Below, piece after piece: positions 43,469 to 53,345 of a DNA stretch of 64,000 nucleotides. The notes under the pieces are model-generated. The model worked only from the letters and a program-made list of their open reading frames with translations, did not search any database and was not told the origin of the DNA. The first letter of the stretch is position 1. Each line of letters begins with the position of its first letter. The stretch is from Pyropia yezoensis (taxonomy: Eukaryota > Rhodophyta > Bangiophyceae > Bangiales > Bangiaceae): assembly GCA_009829735.1 (NCBI GenBank), contig CM020619.1, forward strand, positions 7,926,375 to 7,990,374, read 5' to 3'. The position numbers and the translations under genes are program-made.

Positions 43469-43783
43469 ATGGCCAACTCCACCATCCGCGCTGCCACCGT
43501 CGAACAGTGCCCCGTCATGGCCATGGCGGACCTGGGCGTCTCCTACTACCACGTGCTGCTGCAAGCGGGCACCCACCATGTGCCGCACCTGCACCCTCGG
43601 GCGGCTGAAGTACTGCTTGTCACCGCCGGCACGGTCGACGTGTTTTTCTTGGAGGAGGGCGGGGACGGCACCGGGCCTGCCCCGCGGCTCATTCGCAACA
43701 ACGTCGACGCTGCCGGCGTGGCGCTCTTCCCCCGGGGCCTCCTCCACGGGGTCACATGCGTCAGCGCGTCGCCGTGCACGTGA
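43469..43783 (+). CDS. Germin-like cupin protein, short
   Basis: 104 aa from ATG 43,469. Cupin motif 1 is HHVPHLHPRAAEVLLVTAG, with two His and the Glu that bind the metal. Motif 2 is GVALFPRGLLHGVTC, supplying the fourth ligand His. The pattern matches germin-like proteins, which are manganese-binding and usually secreted. The protein is about half a germin: there is no signal peptide, and the frame stops at TGA 43,781-43,783, which sits in a donor-like GTGAGG. Upstream and downstream exons are therefore likely but were not found. Confidence 0.65.
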   Translation: MANSTIRAATVEQCPVMAMADLGVSYYHVLLQAGTHHVPHLHPRAAEVLLVTAGTVDVFFLEEGGDGTGPAPRLIRNNVDAAGVALFPRGLLHGVTCVSASPCT

Positions 43784-44008
43784 GGGGGAAAAAAACGGTG
43801 CTCGGCTGACGGGCACCATGCGTGATCCATGCTCGGCGGCAGAGGCGGGCGGGGAGGCGGAGGGGGCGTGGCGGTCGTCCGCTTCCCCCCCTACCCCCCC
43901 CCCCCCCCACCCGCCCCCCCACCACCCTCTGCAGCCCCGCGGCGGCCACCCGCTGGGGCGGCACACCGGTGGGTGCCGGCACCGCCCGTCGGGATGTGCG
44001 CGGTATGT

Positions 44009-44150
44009 ACACAGTACCGTACCGTAGGTCGGCGGCGCGGGCCCGTGGGGTCCAATGGGATAATAGGAGGAGAGCCGTGTGGCGTGGGGGCGGTCTCGGG
44101 GGGAGGGGGGGGGGGGGGGGGGGGGGTGTACTGTACTGTACTGTACCAGA
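44009..44150. promoter_or_regulatory. GTAC motifs between the cupin and WDR12 genes
   Basis: TATGTACACAGTACCGTACCG (about 44,004-44,024) and TGTACTGTACTGTACTGTAC (44,129-44,148) lie after a mono-G run. No gene start is identified next to them; 43,784-44,473 otherwise has no gene. Confidence 0.3.
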
Positions 44151-44473
44151 CCACCTGGACCGCCGCGGCGCAGCGCCGCCACAGCCCGGCCGTTGAGGAG
44201 TGTGGCCGGCGCCACGCCGCCGCACCCGCACGGGGGACGCCACGTCTGGCGGGGACGCGCCGCGGCCATGGACAGCGGCGCGGCGGCCGTCGGGCGACCT
44301 GCCCTCACAACGCGGCGGGCAGGGGGCTTGCACCCCCACCAGGGTCCGGGCCCGTCGTGGGGTCGACTGTTTTTGGACAGGCCTCGCGCCCCCGCCGCCC
44401 CCGGTGGCGACCGACCGGGGCTTGCCGGCGGCGGCGGCGGCGGTGGGTCCACCCCCCCCCCCCCCCCCCTCGC

Positions 44474-46267
44474 TCACAGGAGGGCAGGCCCGTCCTCCTC
44501 CCCCCCCCCCCCCCCCCCCCCCCCCCAAGGCGGAAGCTCCACACCTGCCCGTCCGAGCCGCCCGCGTAGAGGCGGCGCCCCCCCCCCCCCCCCCCCCCGC
44601 TTCCCCTCCCCCCCCCCCCCCCCCCCCCCCCCCACCGCCAGCGCGAGCACCTTTTCCCCCACCCCCGCCGCGTCGGCCAGCCGCGTCGTTGGCGCGGCGA
44701 GCGACCGGGTGTCCCACGCCGCCACCCCCCCGTCGTGGCCGCCCGTCACCACCGCCGCCGCCCCCGTCCACGCCACCGCCGACGCGATGCCGGCGTGGCC
44801 CCGGCGCGGGGGGGAGGCGCCCACGACGACCGCCGCCCCGCCGCCGACGCGGGCGTCGAGCAGCCGCACCGCCCCGTCCACACCCGTCACCGCCATAACG
44901 GTAATGGGCGGCGCCGCCGCCGTCGACGACGACGACGACGCGGGGGGGGGGGGGGCTGGCGCCAGGGCGGTCAACGCCTTGCCCCCTGCCGGGAGGGTCA
45001 CCCGCACCACCCCCGCGTCGACCGCCCACAGGCGGACGGTGCCGTCCCAGGCGGCGGCCGCCAGCTCGTCGGCGCCCCCAAACGCCACCGCCGAGATGGG
45101 CAGCTGCCGGGGGCCCCCGTCCAGGCGGCGGCCGCCCAGCGCGGGCGCCCCCGCCGCCGCCGCCGCCCGCCGCTTGCGGCCGCGGCCCCCGCCGCCCGCA
45201 CCCGCACCCGCACCCGCACCCGTACCCGCGCCCGCGGCGGCGGCAGCCGCGCCGCCGCCGCCGTCGTCGCCCCCCTCCCCGTCACTGTCGGTGGGGGGGT
45301 CGTCCAGCCGGGCGGCGGCCGTCGCCACCACCCACACGTCCCCGTTGGTGCCCCCCGCCGCCACCACCGGCGGCCCGCCCGCCTCCCCCGCCGGCGCCGT
45401 CGCCACACACGCAAACGGCGTCGCCGCCGTCGCCACATCGTCGCTGCGAAAGACGCCGCGGAGCACTGGGGGCGCCCCCGCCGCCGCGGCAGCATCCCCA
45501 ACGGCGGCACCCGCCGGCGGCGCGGCGGCCGCCGCCGACCACAGGCGCACCGTCTCGTCGGCGCCCGCCGTGACAAAAGCGCCGCGTGTCGCCGCGTCGT
45601 CGGCCGACGGGGCGGGGAGCCACGCGACGCCCGTAATGGGCGCCCCGTGGGCGCCCGTGACGCCACTCACGGGGCCCCCCACGACGGCCGGCGGCGGCGG
45701 CGGCGGTGCGGCGGCAGTGTTGGCGGCGGCGGCGTCGCCCCCCCCCGGCTTCCCGCCCCCCCCCCCCAGCGTCAGCAGCAGGGGCGCCCCCGAGTAGACG
45801 CCCGCCAGGAGGGTGTCCCCCGCCGCCGCCGCCGCCCCCCCCCCCCACACCCCCCGTGGCGGCGGCGGGCGGAGGGCGAGGCTGCTCAGCCACTCGCCAG
45901 CCGTCGCCACCGCGCCCTCCGCGACGGGCGGCGGGGAGGGCAGGCCGTAGCGTAGGTCCACCGTCTTTTCGGTGCCCAGCTGGCGGCGGCGGAGGAACTT
46001 GAGGAGGGTGGTGCGGAGGAGCTCCCCCGTCGTCAAAACGGTGATGTCAAAGTCGTGGCGCCGCGCCGCCGTGGGGGGGGGGCGGGGAGACCCCGGCGCC
46101 GCGGCGGCCTCGTCAGACGAGGCCAGGAGGGTGTTGAGGAGCTCCGTGAGGCCCTTGCGGCCCAGCCCGGGGGGGACTGCCAGCTCCACCCCGTCCGCCG
46201 CGCGGAGGCGGCGGGGCAGGCCGGGCGCCGCGCGCAGGCGGATGGGGATGCTGTCGGGGTCGGCCAT
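44474..46267 (-). CDS. WDR12/YTM1-like ribosome biogenesis protein
   Basis: 597 codons from ATG 46,267 (MADPDSIPIRLRA). The N-terminal NLE domain is clear: LTELLNTLL, HDFDITVLTTGELLRTTLLKFL, TEKTVDLRYGLP. WD repeats follow (GAHGAPITGVAWL, GADETVRLWS, AAWDGTVRLWAVD, GVDGAVRLLDARVG, GGHDGGVAAWDTRS). In the family this protein works with BOP1 and PES1 in 60S pre-ribosome maturation in the nucleolus. The final repeat (LYAGGSDGQVWSFRL, 44,531-44,578) is present but in another frame; the frame changes at the C/G run 44,579-44,633. A homopolymer length error or polymorphism is more likely than loss of an essential gene. Ala/Gly inserts enlarge it beyond the usual ~420 aa. Confidence 0.85.
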   Translation of the reverse strand: MADPDSIPIRLRAAPGLPRRLRAADGVELAVPPGLGRKGLTELLNTLLASSDEAAAAPGSPRPPPTAARRHDFDITVLTTGELLRTTLLKFLRRRQLGTEKTVDLRYGLPSPPPVAEGAVATAGEWLSSLALRPPPPRGVWGGGAAAAAGDTLLAGVYSGAPLLLTLGGGGGKPGGGDAAAANTAAAPPPPPPAVVGGPVSGVTGAHGAPITGVAWLPAPSADDAATRGAFVTAGADETVRLWSAAAAAPPAGAAVGDAAAAAGAPPVLRGVFRSDDVATAATPFACVATAPAGEAGGPPVVAAGGTNGDVWVVATAAARLDDPPTDSDGEGGDDGGGGAAAAAAGAGTGAGAGAGAGGGGRGRKRRAAAAAGAPALGGRRLDGGPRQLPISAVAFGGADELAAAAWDGTVRLWAVDAGVVRVTLPAGGKALTALAPAPPPPASSSSSTAAAPPITVMAVTGVDGAVRLLDARVGGGAAVVVGASPPRRGHAGIASAVAWTGAAAVVTGGHDGGVAAWDTRSLAAPTTRLADAAGVGEKVLALAVGGGGGGGGEGKRGGGGGGAPPLRGRLGRAGVELPPWGGGGGGGGEEDGPALL

Positions 46268-46610
46268 GGTGGTGGTGGGGGGGGCGGGGGGGGAACCAGT
46301 GGGGGGGGGGGGGGGGGGGGGGGGGAGCGGGGGTGGGTGGAAAGGGACGGAACAGCACCGCCAGTGCACCGCGACGTAGGAGTGCGGGGACGAGAGGGCG
46401 CACCCAGAGCGGAGAAGGAAAGAGGGGTGCGGCAGTCGGGCGGCGGAGTGTGGCGGAAGGGAAGGGGAAGGCGGTCGGTCGGCGTCGAGGCAGAAACGCC
46501 CGCACCGGCGTCGTCCCGAGAAACGCCACGACACTCTGTTGTAGCCCTCCCCCACGGATCAAACCAGTCATTGGCATGGTACAGCACAGATTTGCGTGTT
46601 TGGATTGTGC

Positions 46611-46638
46611 TGTACTGTATCCATGTCTGTACTGTACA
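46611..46638. promoter_or_regulatory. GTAC-motif cluster in a divergent promoter region
   Basis: TGTACTGTAT and TGTACTGTACA occur within 28 bp, with GGTACAGCAC just before (46,578). It is an AT-rich island between the divergently transcribed WDR12 gene (start 46,267) and FG-GAP gene (start 47,641). The rest of that gap shows no gene. Confidence 0.4.
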
Positions 46639-47640
46639 CACAGCGGATTCCTGTGCAGTGCATGTTTTCACTGACGCCCCGGTGCGGTCAACCCCCCCGC
46701 CCTCCCACCACCACCGCTCGAATTAGATCCTTTGCCCAGAGCAGACGTCATCGTGACGCGGCGATCAAGCGGCAGCCCGACGGCACCCCCCGCCTTCCTC
46801 TGACCCCGTGGGTCCCGCTTCCCCCGCCTGCCACCCCCACCCCCCACCCCCCTCCTTTGCATCCACCCACCTCCCCCCCGCCCCCCCCACGCTGCCTCCC
46901 TCGCACGACCCCACCCCCTACCACCGCCGCCGGCCGGCGCGTCGCCCCCGCCCTAGGGCCATAATGTCCGCCCCGCGGCGGCAGCCGCGGCGAGTCGGCT
47001 GCCGCCCGCGACGGGGGGCGCCGTCGGGGACGTTGGGGAGGGATGCGGGGGAGGGGGGGGGGGGCGGGCCAGCCGGGCGGGCGGGCGGGCTGCGAGGCGG
47101 GCGGTGCCTGTGGCGACGGCGGTGGCAGCGGCGGCCGCGACGGCGGCCGCTGCGCGTCGCCGCTGCGGCCACGTGTGGGGGACTCCTTCGCGGCACGCTC
47201 CTGTTGGGGACCCCCGCCCGACTTTTTACGCACCTTGCGTTGCTCCTGTGGCTGTCGCTGGTGCTGTTACCACCCGCCTGTTGTCCCTAGACGTCCCCCA
47301 TCGGTCTTGGCCTCCCGACGCGGCGGGGGTACCCGCTTGCCGACTCCCCCGCCCGCCCGCCTGGGCACCTGCCCGCCCACCCACCCCGTCCGCTCATTGC
47401 TTCCGCTGCGGATCCCGGCCGCCGCCACCCTTGTCACCCACACGGCTTTTCCACCCCTGCCGCCAGGGCACGGCGTCCACACACCTACCTCTTCCTCTTC
47501 CCCGCGTTCACTTTGCTGCCACCTCGGTGCTCCCCCTGTTGGCGGGGGCCAAGCCTCGAGGAGGGGGGAAGAGGGAAGGGGCGGGAGGGAGGGCCGGGCA
47601 GGGGGGCGGCGTCGACGCCGCCGCGCAGGCCTCCGCCTCC

Positions 47641-49809
47641 ATGGCCGCCACGCGGGCCGGCAGCGGTCGGCCGCTCCCTTCCCCCGCCTCCCCTGCCGCT
47701 GCCGACGACGCGTCGCGGCCGCGGCGGCGGCGGCGCGTTTGTCACGGCAGCGGCCACGGCGGGCACGCCCGCGGGGGGGGGGGTTGGTGGCGGCGGCTGG
47801 CAGTGGCCATTGCCGCGGCCGCCGTGGCGGCCTCTGCCACTAATGCCGCCGCCACCGCGGCCGCCGGGCGGGCGGCTCCCCTCGAAACAGTGGGGGTAGC
47901 GGCAGCGGTGGCGGCTGCGGCGGTGGCGGTGGCGAGCGCGGCGGCAGGCGTGGCGGCAGGCGCGGCGGGCAGCCTGCTACGGCCGCCGGGGGCTCCCCAC
48001 CCGCCCTCCCCCGCGGCGCCTTCCGGCGCACCCTCCCGCTACGGTGCCGCCACCTGCCTGTCGGCCGACGGCACCGCCCTCGCCGTCGGCGCGCCGTCGG
48101 CGGCAGCCTTCCGCGGCGCCGTGTGGGTCTACACTCGGCGCCGCCCCGGCGGCTTGCGCGCGTCCGCCGCTGGCGCCACCGTCGGTGCTGGAGCAGACGC
48201 AGACGCTGCCGTCTGGGGCACCCCCGTGGCGGTGGCGCTGCCCGGCACGGACGCGGCCGAGGCCAACCGGCCGGCGGGATCGTTGACGCCGCCGGTGCGT
48301 GGGTCGGCCGCCGGCTATGCCTGCGCGTGGACGGCGCGGGGGGGGCTGGCGGTGGGCGCGCCGGGCCACGAGAGCGGGCGTGGGGGGGTGTGGGTGGTGC
48401 CCGCCCCTCCCGAGGGGGGATGGTCCGCAGGTGGCGGCGGCGGCGGTGGCGCGGTCGCGACCGCACTGCCCCTGCCCGAAGACTCGCGGTCGGGTGACGC
48501 GGCAGGGTCGGCCATGGCTGCCGACGGGGACGTATTGGTGGTGGGCGCCCGTGGGGTGCGCGGCCACCACGGGCGGGTGGTGGTGTATGAGCGGCTGCGC
48601 TCTGGGGACGATGGCGGGGGTGACAGCAGCGGCGGCGGCGGCAGCGGCTGGGGGGCGCCCGTGACCCTCTCGCCACCTGACTGGACGGACGAACCTGGCC
48701 CGGGGGGCGTGCGCATCCGCAACAACTTTGGGGTGGCGGTGGCGGTGGGCGCCCGCGGGGGTCTCATTGCCGTGGGCAGCACCGGCTACCGCACCGAGCG
48801 GGGCGCCGTCTACCTGTACGAGCGGCCACCAGCGTCGGCGCGGGGGGGCGCCGCCGCCGGCTGGGCGTGCGTGCAGCGGCTGGTGTCGGGGGACCCGGCG
48901 GCGTATGGGTTTTTTGGGTGGAAGGTTGCGGTGGGGGGCGGGGGTGGCAGTAGCGGCAGCGGCGCCGCCACCACCGTTGTGGCCGTCGGTGCCGACGGCG
49001 AAGACGCCTACCGCGGTGCCGTGTACGTCTATGAGCGCCGTGGGCGTGGTGGTGGCGCCGGCGGCAGCGGCCGAGTCGCCGCGCTGCCGTCGGCGGCACC
49101 AGGAGACCCCGTCGATGCGCTCGCGACGGGCCCGTACGGCCGAACTGCCGCGCTGCGGCGGGCCGGCGGGGCGGCTGAGGACAACTTTGGCGGCGGCGGC
49201 CTGGCCCTGTCGGCTGCGGGGGACGTGCTTGCCGTTGGCGCGCCGGGCGTGGCGGGCGTGGACGGCCGCCGTGACGCGGGTGCGGTGGTGGTCTACCACC
49301 ACCAAAGACGACGCGCCGGGCGGGGGGCGGAGGGGGGCGGGTGGGGGGGGGAGGGGGCGCGCGGTGATGTCCCCCACGGTGGCAGCAGCGGCGGATGGCA
49401 TGCCGAGGTGGCCCACACGCTGGGCGGGGCTGCCGCGGCGTCGGCGCCGCTGTTTGGGTGGGACGTGGCGCTCAGCGCCGACGCGGCGGTGCTGGTCGCG
49501 TCCTCCCCGGACGCCCGCGGAGGGGAGGGGCTGGTGTGGACTGCCCCCGGGGGCGGGGGGGCGCGAGGGGGTTGGGGGACAGCCAGCGCCGCCGCTGCCG
49601 CTGCCGCTGACGCCGCTGCGTCGGCTGCCGCGTCGGCCACCCGGCGGGCCGCCGCCGCCGCCGCCGCCGCGGCGGTGGGCGTGGCCGACGCGGGCGCTGT
49701 GGTCGCCGACGCCGTGGCCCGCGGCTGGGGTGGCGTGGACGCGACGGCGGGCGCCGTCCGGGCGGGCGCCGCGCGCCTGCTGGCAGCCGTGGCCAAGGAG
49801 GAGTTGTAG
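47641..49809 (+). CDS. FG-GAP repeat (integrin-alpha-like beta-propeller) protein
   Basis: 722 aa from ATG 47,641. A basic N-terminus is followed by hydrophobic Ala-rich segments (WWRRLAVAIAAAAVAASA, VAAAVAAAAVAVASAAAGV) that could anchor or export it. At least six FG-GAP-type blades follow, for example YGAATCLSADGTALAVGAP, FGVAVAVGARGGLIAVGS...GAVYLYER, FFGWKVAVGG...GAVYVYER, NFGGGGLALSAAGDVLAVGAP and LFGWDVALSADAAVLVAS. Such propellers mediate extracellular adhesion or ligand binding. A helical Ala-rich C-terminus ends AAVAKEEL. Specific function is unknown. It converges on the next gene, 242 bp apart, across an A-rich gap. Confidence 0.8.
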   Translation: MAATRAGSGRPLPSPASPAAADDASRPRRRRRVCHGSGHGGHARGGGGWWRRLAVAIAAAAVAASATNAAATAAAGRAAPLETVGVAAAVAAAAVAVASAAAGVAAGAAGSLLRPPGAPHPPSPAAPSGAPSRYGAATCLSADGTALAVGAPSAAAFRGAVWVYTRRRPGGLRASAAGATVGAGADADAAVWGTPVAVALPGTDAAEANRPAGSLTPPVRGSAAGYACAWTARGGLAVGAPGHESGRGGVWVVPAPPEGGWSAGGGGGGGAVATALPLPEDSRSGDAAGSAMAADGDVLVVGARGVRGHHGRVVVYERLRSGDDGGGDSSGGGGSGWGAPVTLSPPDWTDEPGPGGVRIRNNFGVAVAVGARGGLIAVGSTGYRTERGAVYLYERPPASARGGAAAGWACVQRLVSGDPAAYGFFGWKVAVGGGGGSSGSGAATTVVAVGADGEDAYRGAVYVYERRGRGGGAGGSGRVAALPSAAPGDPVDALATGPYGRTAALRRAGGAAEDNFGGGGLALSAAGDVLAVGAPGVAGVDGRRDAGAVVVYHHQRRRAGRGAEGGGWGGEGARGDVPHGGSSGGWHAEVAHTLGGAAAASAPLFGWDVALSADAAVLVASSPDARGGEGLVWTAPGGGGARGGWGTASAAAAAAADAAASAAASATRRAAAAAAAAAVGVADAGAVVADAVARGWGGVDATAGAVRAGAARLLAAVAKEEL

Positions 49810-50051
49810 GTCTGTCAGAATGACGGGGCGGTCGAGCCGCGCGGGCCAAGGCAGTGGGGAACGGGGTTCTTCGCAGTGGAGAAAGGAAAAATATTGAACA
49901 CCAGGCCGTACAGACCCGACCACGCACCCACCAGATCAGAAGAGGCCAAGCAGCGCCGCAACACCCCAAAAAAAACAACAGGGAAGAAGGTAAAAAAGAG
50001 CAAAAACAAAACTCAGCCACCCTGCCCGCCTACAGACCGCTCGCCTGTGCC

Positions 50052-51035
50052 CTAGGCAGACGCCTCTGCCGCCACGCTCGCGGCCGCGTCCTCCTCCACC
50101 GCCACCGCCTGCATGCTCACCGACACGGACTCCTCGCCAATCTCAATCACCGGCGCCACGTTGGCGCGGTCACCCCCAAAGTTCTTTTCCGACGCCACCG
50201 ACCCCCGCACGTTGGCCGCGTCCGCGGCGGGTGCGTCCACCGTCAGTTGACGGGCGGCCGACGCGTTGAGCTGCACCACCTCAGAGCCCACCGTCAGGTA
50301 GGCGGTGGTGTCCCACGGCCCCGCTGGCGGGCGCATCGAGATGACAGGTGCCCGGTTGCGGATCTTGGTGGGGAAGTACCGCTCGTACGCGGCGGTCTCG
50401 AGCACCTCGGGCGCGGCGGGCGCGTCCGCCTCGGGCGTCGGCGGCGCGGCGTACTTGTACGTCTTGGTCTTCCAAAACGCGACGCTGTCCGACGAGTTGG
50501 CCGCCACGCCCCCCACCACCGGGTTGATGGGCGTGTACGCCACCGAGATGCTGTCATTGTCCGCCCCAAACGAGATGACCGGCGCCTGGTTGCGAGTCGA
50601 CGCCGGGAAGTAGACGTCCTTGGGTGCCCCCCCCGCGGGCCCCGTCGGGCTCTCCCGCACCGCCGCCGCGGCGGCAGAGGTGCCCAGGCGGGTGCGCGAC
50701 TTGAGCGCCGCAAACAGCGCCATGTTGCCCAGGATCGTCTGGGCGGTGGCCGTATCGAGGCCGACGGGCGCCATGGAGAGGCCCACCTTGGCCGTGCCGT
50801 CCAGGTCCGACGCGGGGCTGGCAAACGACAGGGTGATCATGGGCGCCACGTCCTTGGGCCGCGCCGCCAACGGGTCCCGCGAGAAGGCCGCATCGTACTT
50901 GAGCGGCGCCGGTGGCAGCGAGTCCACCATCCGCACTCCGCCCACGGGCGGGGACGCCGCCGCGGTGCAGACTGCAGAGGGACGAGGGCGGAGGGCGGTG
51001 GCGCCCAGAAAGGCGCTGCTGCCGACAAAGGCCAT
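50052..51035 (-). CDS. Plastid-targeted protein with four internal repeats
   Basis: 327 aa from ATG 51,035. MAFVGSSAFLG is a red-algal-type transit peptide with Phe near the N-terminus; cleavage near VRM (~residue 37) is likely. The mature part has four related segments of roughly 50-80 residues centred on an APVI/APMI motif: KDVAPMITLSF, TRNQAPVISFG, KIRNRAPVISM and RANVAPVIEIG, usually preceded by an aromatic F/YF and followed by a Ser/Val-rich strand. The repeats and location suggest a stromal or thylakoid-surface structural protein. A phycobilisome-associated linker or stabilising protein is a possible but untested match. The frame is clean and codon use matches neighbouring host genes. 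Confidence 0.8.
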   Translation of the reverse strand: MAFVGSSAFLGATALRPRPSAVCTAAASPPVGGVRMVDSLPPAPLKYDAAFSRDPLAARPKDVAPMITLSFASPASDLDGTAKVGLSMAPVGLDTATAQTILGNMALFAALKSRTRLGTSAAAAAVRESPTGPAGGAPKDVYFPASTRNQAPVISFGADNDSISVAYTPINPVVGGVAANSSDSVAFWKTKTYKYAAPPTPEADAPAAPEVLETAAYERYFPTKIRNRAPVISMRPPAGPWDTTAYLTVGSEVVQLNASAARQLTVDAPAADAANVRGSVASEKNFGGDRANVAPVIEIGEESVSVSMQAVAVEEDAAASVAAEASA

Positions 51036-51991
51036 TGTGGCGGGAATGGGGGCCGGGGGAGGGGGGGGGATGGGGTGCAGATAGGGTAGAGTGACCGGCA
51101 AGGATGTTCACGAGCAAGGTGGGGGTATGTCTTCCGCAATGCCAATGGAGAACAAACGTGCTCTACAATGGGGGACGAATGCAATGGAGTCGACGGGGAG
51201 GAGGTCGGCACCGGTATGACGTTGGGCGACGTGCGGGAGGACGGCGGTGGTCGTGCTGGCAGTCGGCAGCGCCGCGCAGCCGGGGGAGGCGGCGCGGCGC
51301 GCTGGGCCTCTGCAGAGCGGCGGAAGCCGCACGCGCCCGGCCGCCCCCCGCTGGCTGGCCGCCCGCTGCGGGACCACGGGCGGGGGTGTGGCCGCCACTG
51401 GTCGGGCCGGGAACGCCGCCGGAGGTGTGCTCGAGGTGACGGGAGGAGATCAGGGTTGGTGGCGGCGCGCCGATGAATGCTGCTCTGGCGGCCCCCCATT
51501 GGCGGGCGGGTTGAGATTCAAGGGCGGTACGGTAGCGACCTTACAGTAAGGAATCAATCTGGGAGGGTACTTTCTCGTGCGTACTGTGTCACCTCAAGAC
51601 TGGGAACGAAGGAGTGCATGTTTTCGCGGGAAACGTTATTGGCGCACGGTGTATCGGCGGCGCGCGGGATCAGCGCCTGCCGTTGCAGGTGGCGCACAAC
51701 GGCAGCGGCGCGTCGATGAGGGAGTCCGCGGTGCAAGTGCAGGCGACGCTGGTCGACGCCGCTCACCCCACCGAACCCCACCGTGCCCCCCGCGTTGCCC
51801 TGCTTGCGACCCGCCGCGTTTACGGTAGCGTGAGTGTCCTCCTCCCGCGAGTGTTCTCCTCCCCCCCCGCGCCTCCTCCCGCGAGTGTCCTCCTCCCCCC
51901 CCGCGCCTCCTCCCCCCCCTTTCCCCGCGGGGGGGAGGCGGCCGCCCCCCCTGTTTCATCTACCATCTATGTACCAGCGGTGGCGGCTGCC

Positions 51992-53043
51992 ATGGCCACC
52001 GCCGCCGCCGCCGCCGCCCGCCTCCCCAAGTGTTTCCATGGGCGTGCCGCCGAGGTGTGCGTCATTACCGTCCCGGGTCCCCGCTACGTACGTGTGACGG
52101 GGCGTGTGGGCTGTGGGTGGAGGGTGGCTGCTCTGCTCACCCCTTGCGCTTTTTCTTTTGTTTCTCCTTTTGTTTGTGATGTTGCGAGAGGAAGGGGAGA
52201 TGCGCGGGGCCCGCCTGCCCAAAGTACCGCCGGCCATCTGCATTGTGTCGTGGGCGGGCCCTCCGTGGACGCATCCGTCGCCCCCCCGCCCCCCAGCGTG
52301 GCGTCTACTGGTACTCACAGCTTCCCCACACCGTCTGCGCTCCTTTTATGCCCTCGTTTTGGTTCCTCCGTCCCCCGTCACCCCCCTCTCCCCACAGCTC
52401 GCCCGCTACTACGAGTGCGCCGACGCCGTCTACCCGTGCCGCTTCATCCGCTGGGTCGACCGCGCCCACCGGGACGCGGCGCTCGCCGACGCTGTCGCCA
52501 GCTGCGGCCGCCCCGGCGGCGGCGGCGCCCCAACGGCGGCAGCCGCTGCAGCAGCGGCGGCGACGGCGGCGGCGGCGGCGGCGGCGGCGGTGGGACGAGC
52601 CCCGCCCGCCGACGCCTTTGATGGCTGGGAGCTGAGCCCGCTGACGCCCGGCGCCGAGGCGCCGCGGCCGCCGGCGCCGGCGCCGGCGGCCGTACCGGTG
52701 GGCGCCTTTTACGCGACCCCCCCCGGGCGGCGGCGGCGGCGGCCGCCGCTGCCGCCGCGGGCGGTCGAGTGGGGTGGCGCGCTCGACGACCTGTGCGCCA
52801 CCCCCGTGACGCCGCCCCGCAAGCGGCAGTGCCGCGGGGGGGGGTGGGTCGACACGGGCGCCTCGGACGTGGACAGTGACCCTGCCGGGGGGGGCCCCCC
52901 CGGCCGCTCCCCGCCGGCGGCGGCGGCGGCGCACAGACCGACGGAGAGGGGGGCAGAGACGGAGGAGGAGGAGGGGGGGGGGGGGGCGACGCGGATGGCT
53001 GGGGGCAGGACGGGGACGGGGGGGTCGGTGCGGCGGCGGCGGG

Positions 53044-53075
<32 letters not shown>

Positions 53076-53311
53076 AGGGGGTGGTGGCCCCTGGGGGGTC
53101 GGCCCGCTCGTCCCCCCCCCCCACGCCCGGCCCGGCTGCTGCCGCCAGTCCGCCCGCCCCCCCGCCCCCCACCCCACCTGTGCGTGTGGTCTGCCCGCCG
53201 CGACGCGGGTGGTGGCCAAGGCGGGTGCCAACGCCGGCCGCCGCTTCCACAACTGCCCCCGCGGCATGGGCGCCCAGTGCCGGTTCTTTGCGTGGGCCAC
53301 CCCCGCCCCCG

Positions 53312-53345
<34 letters not shown>

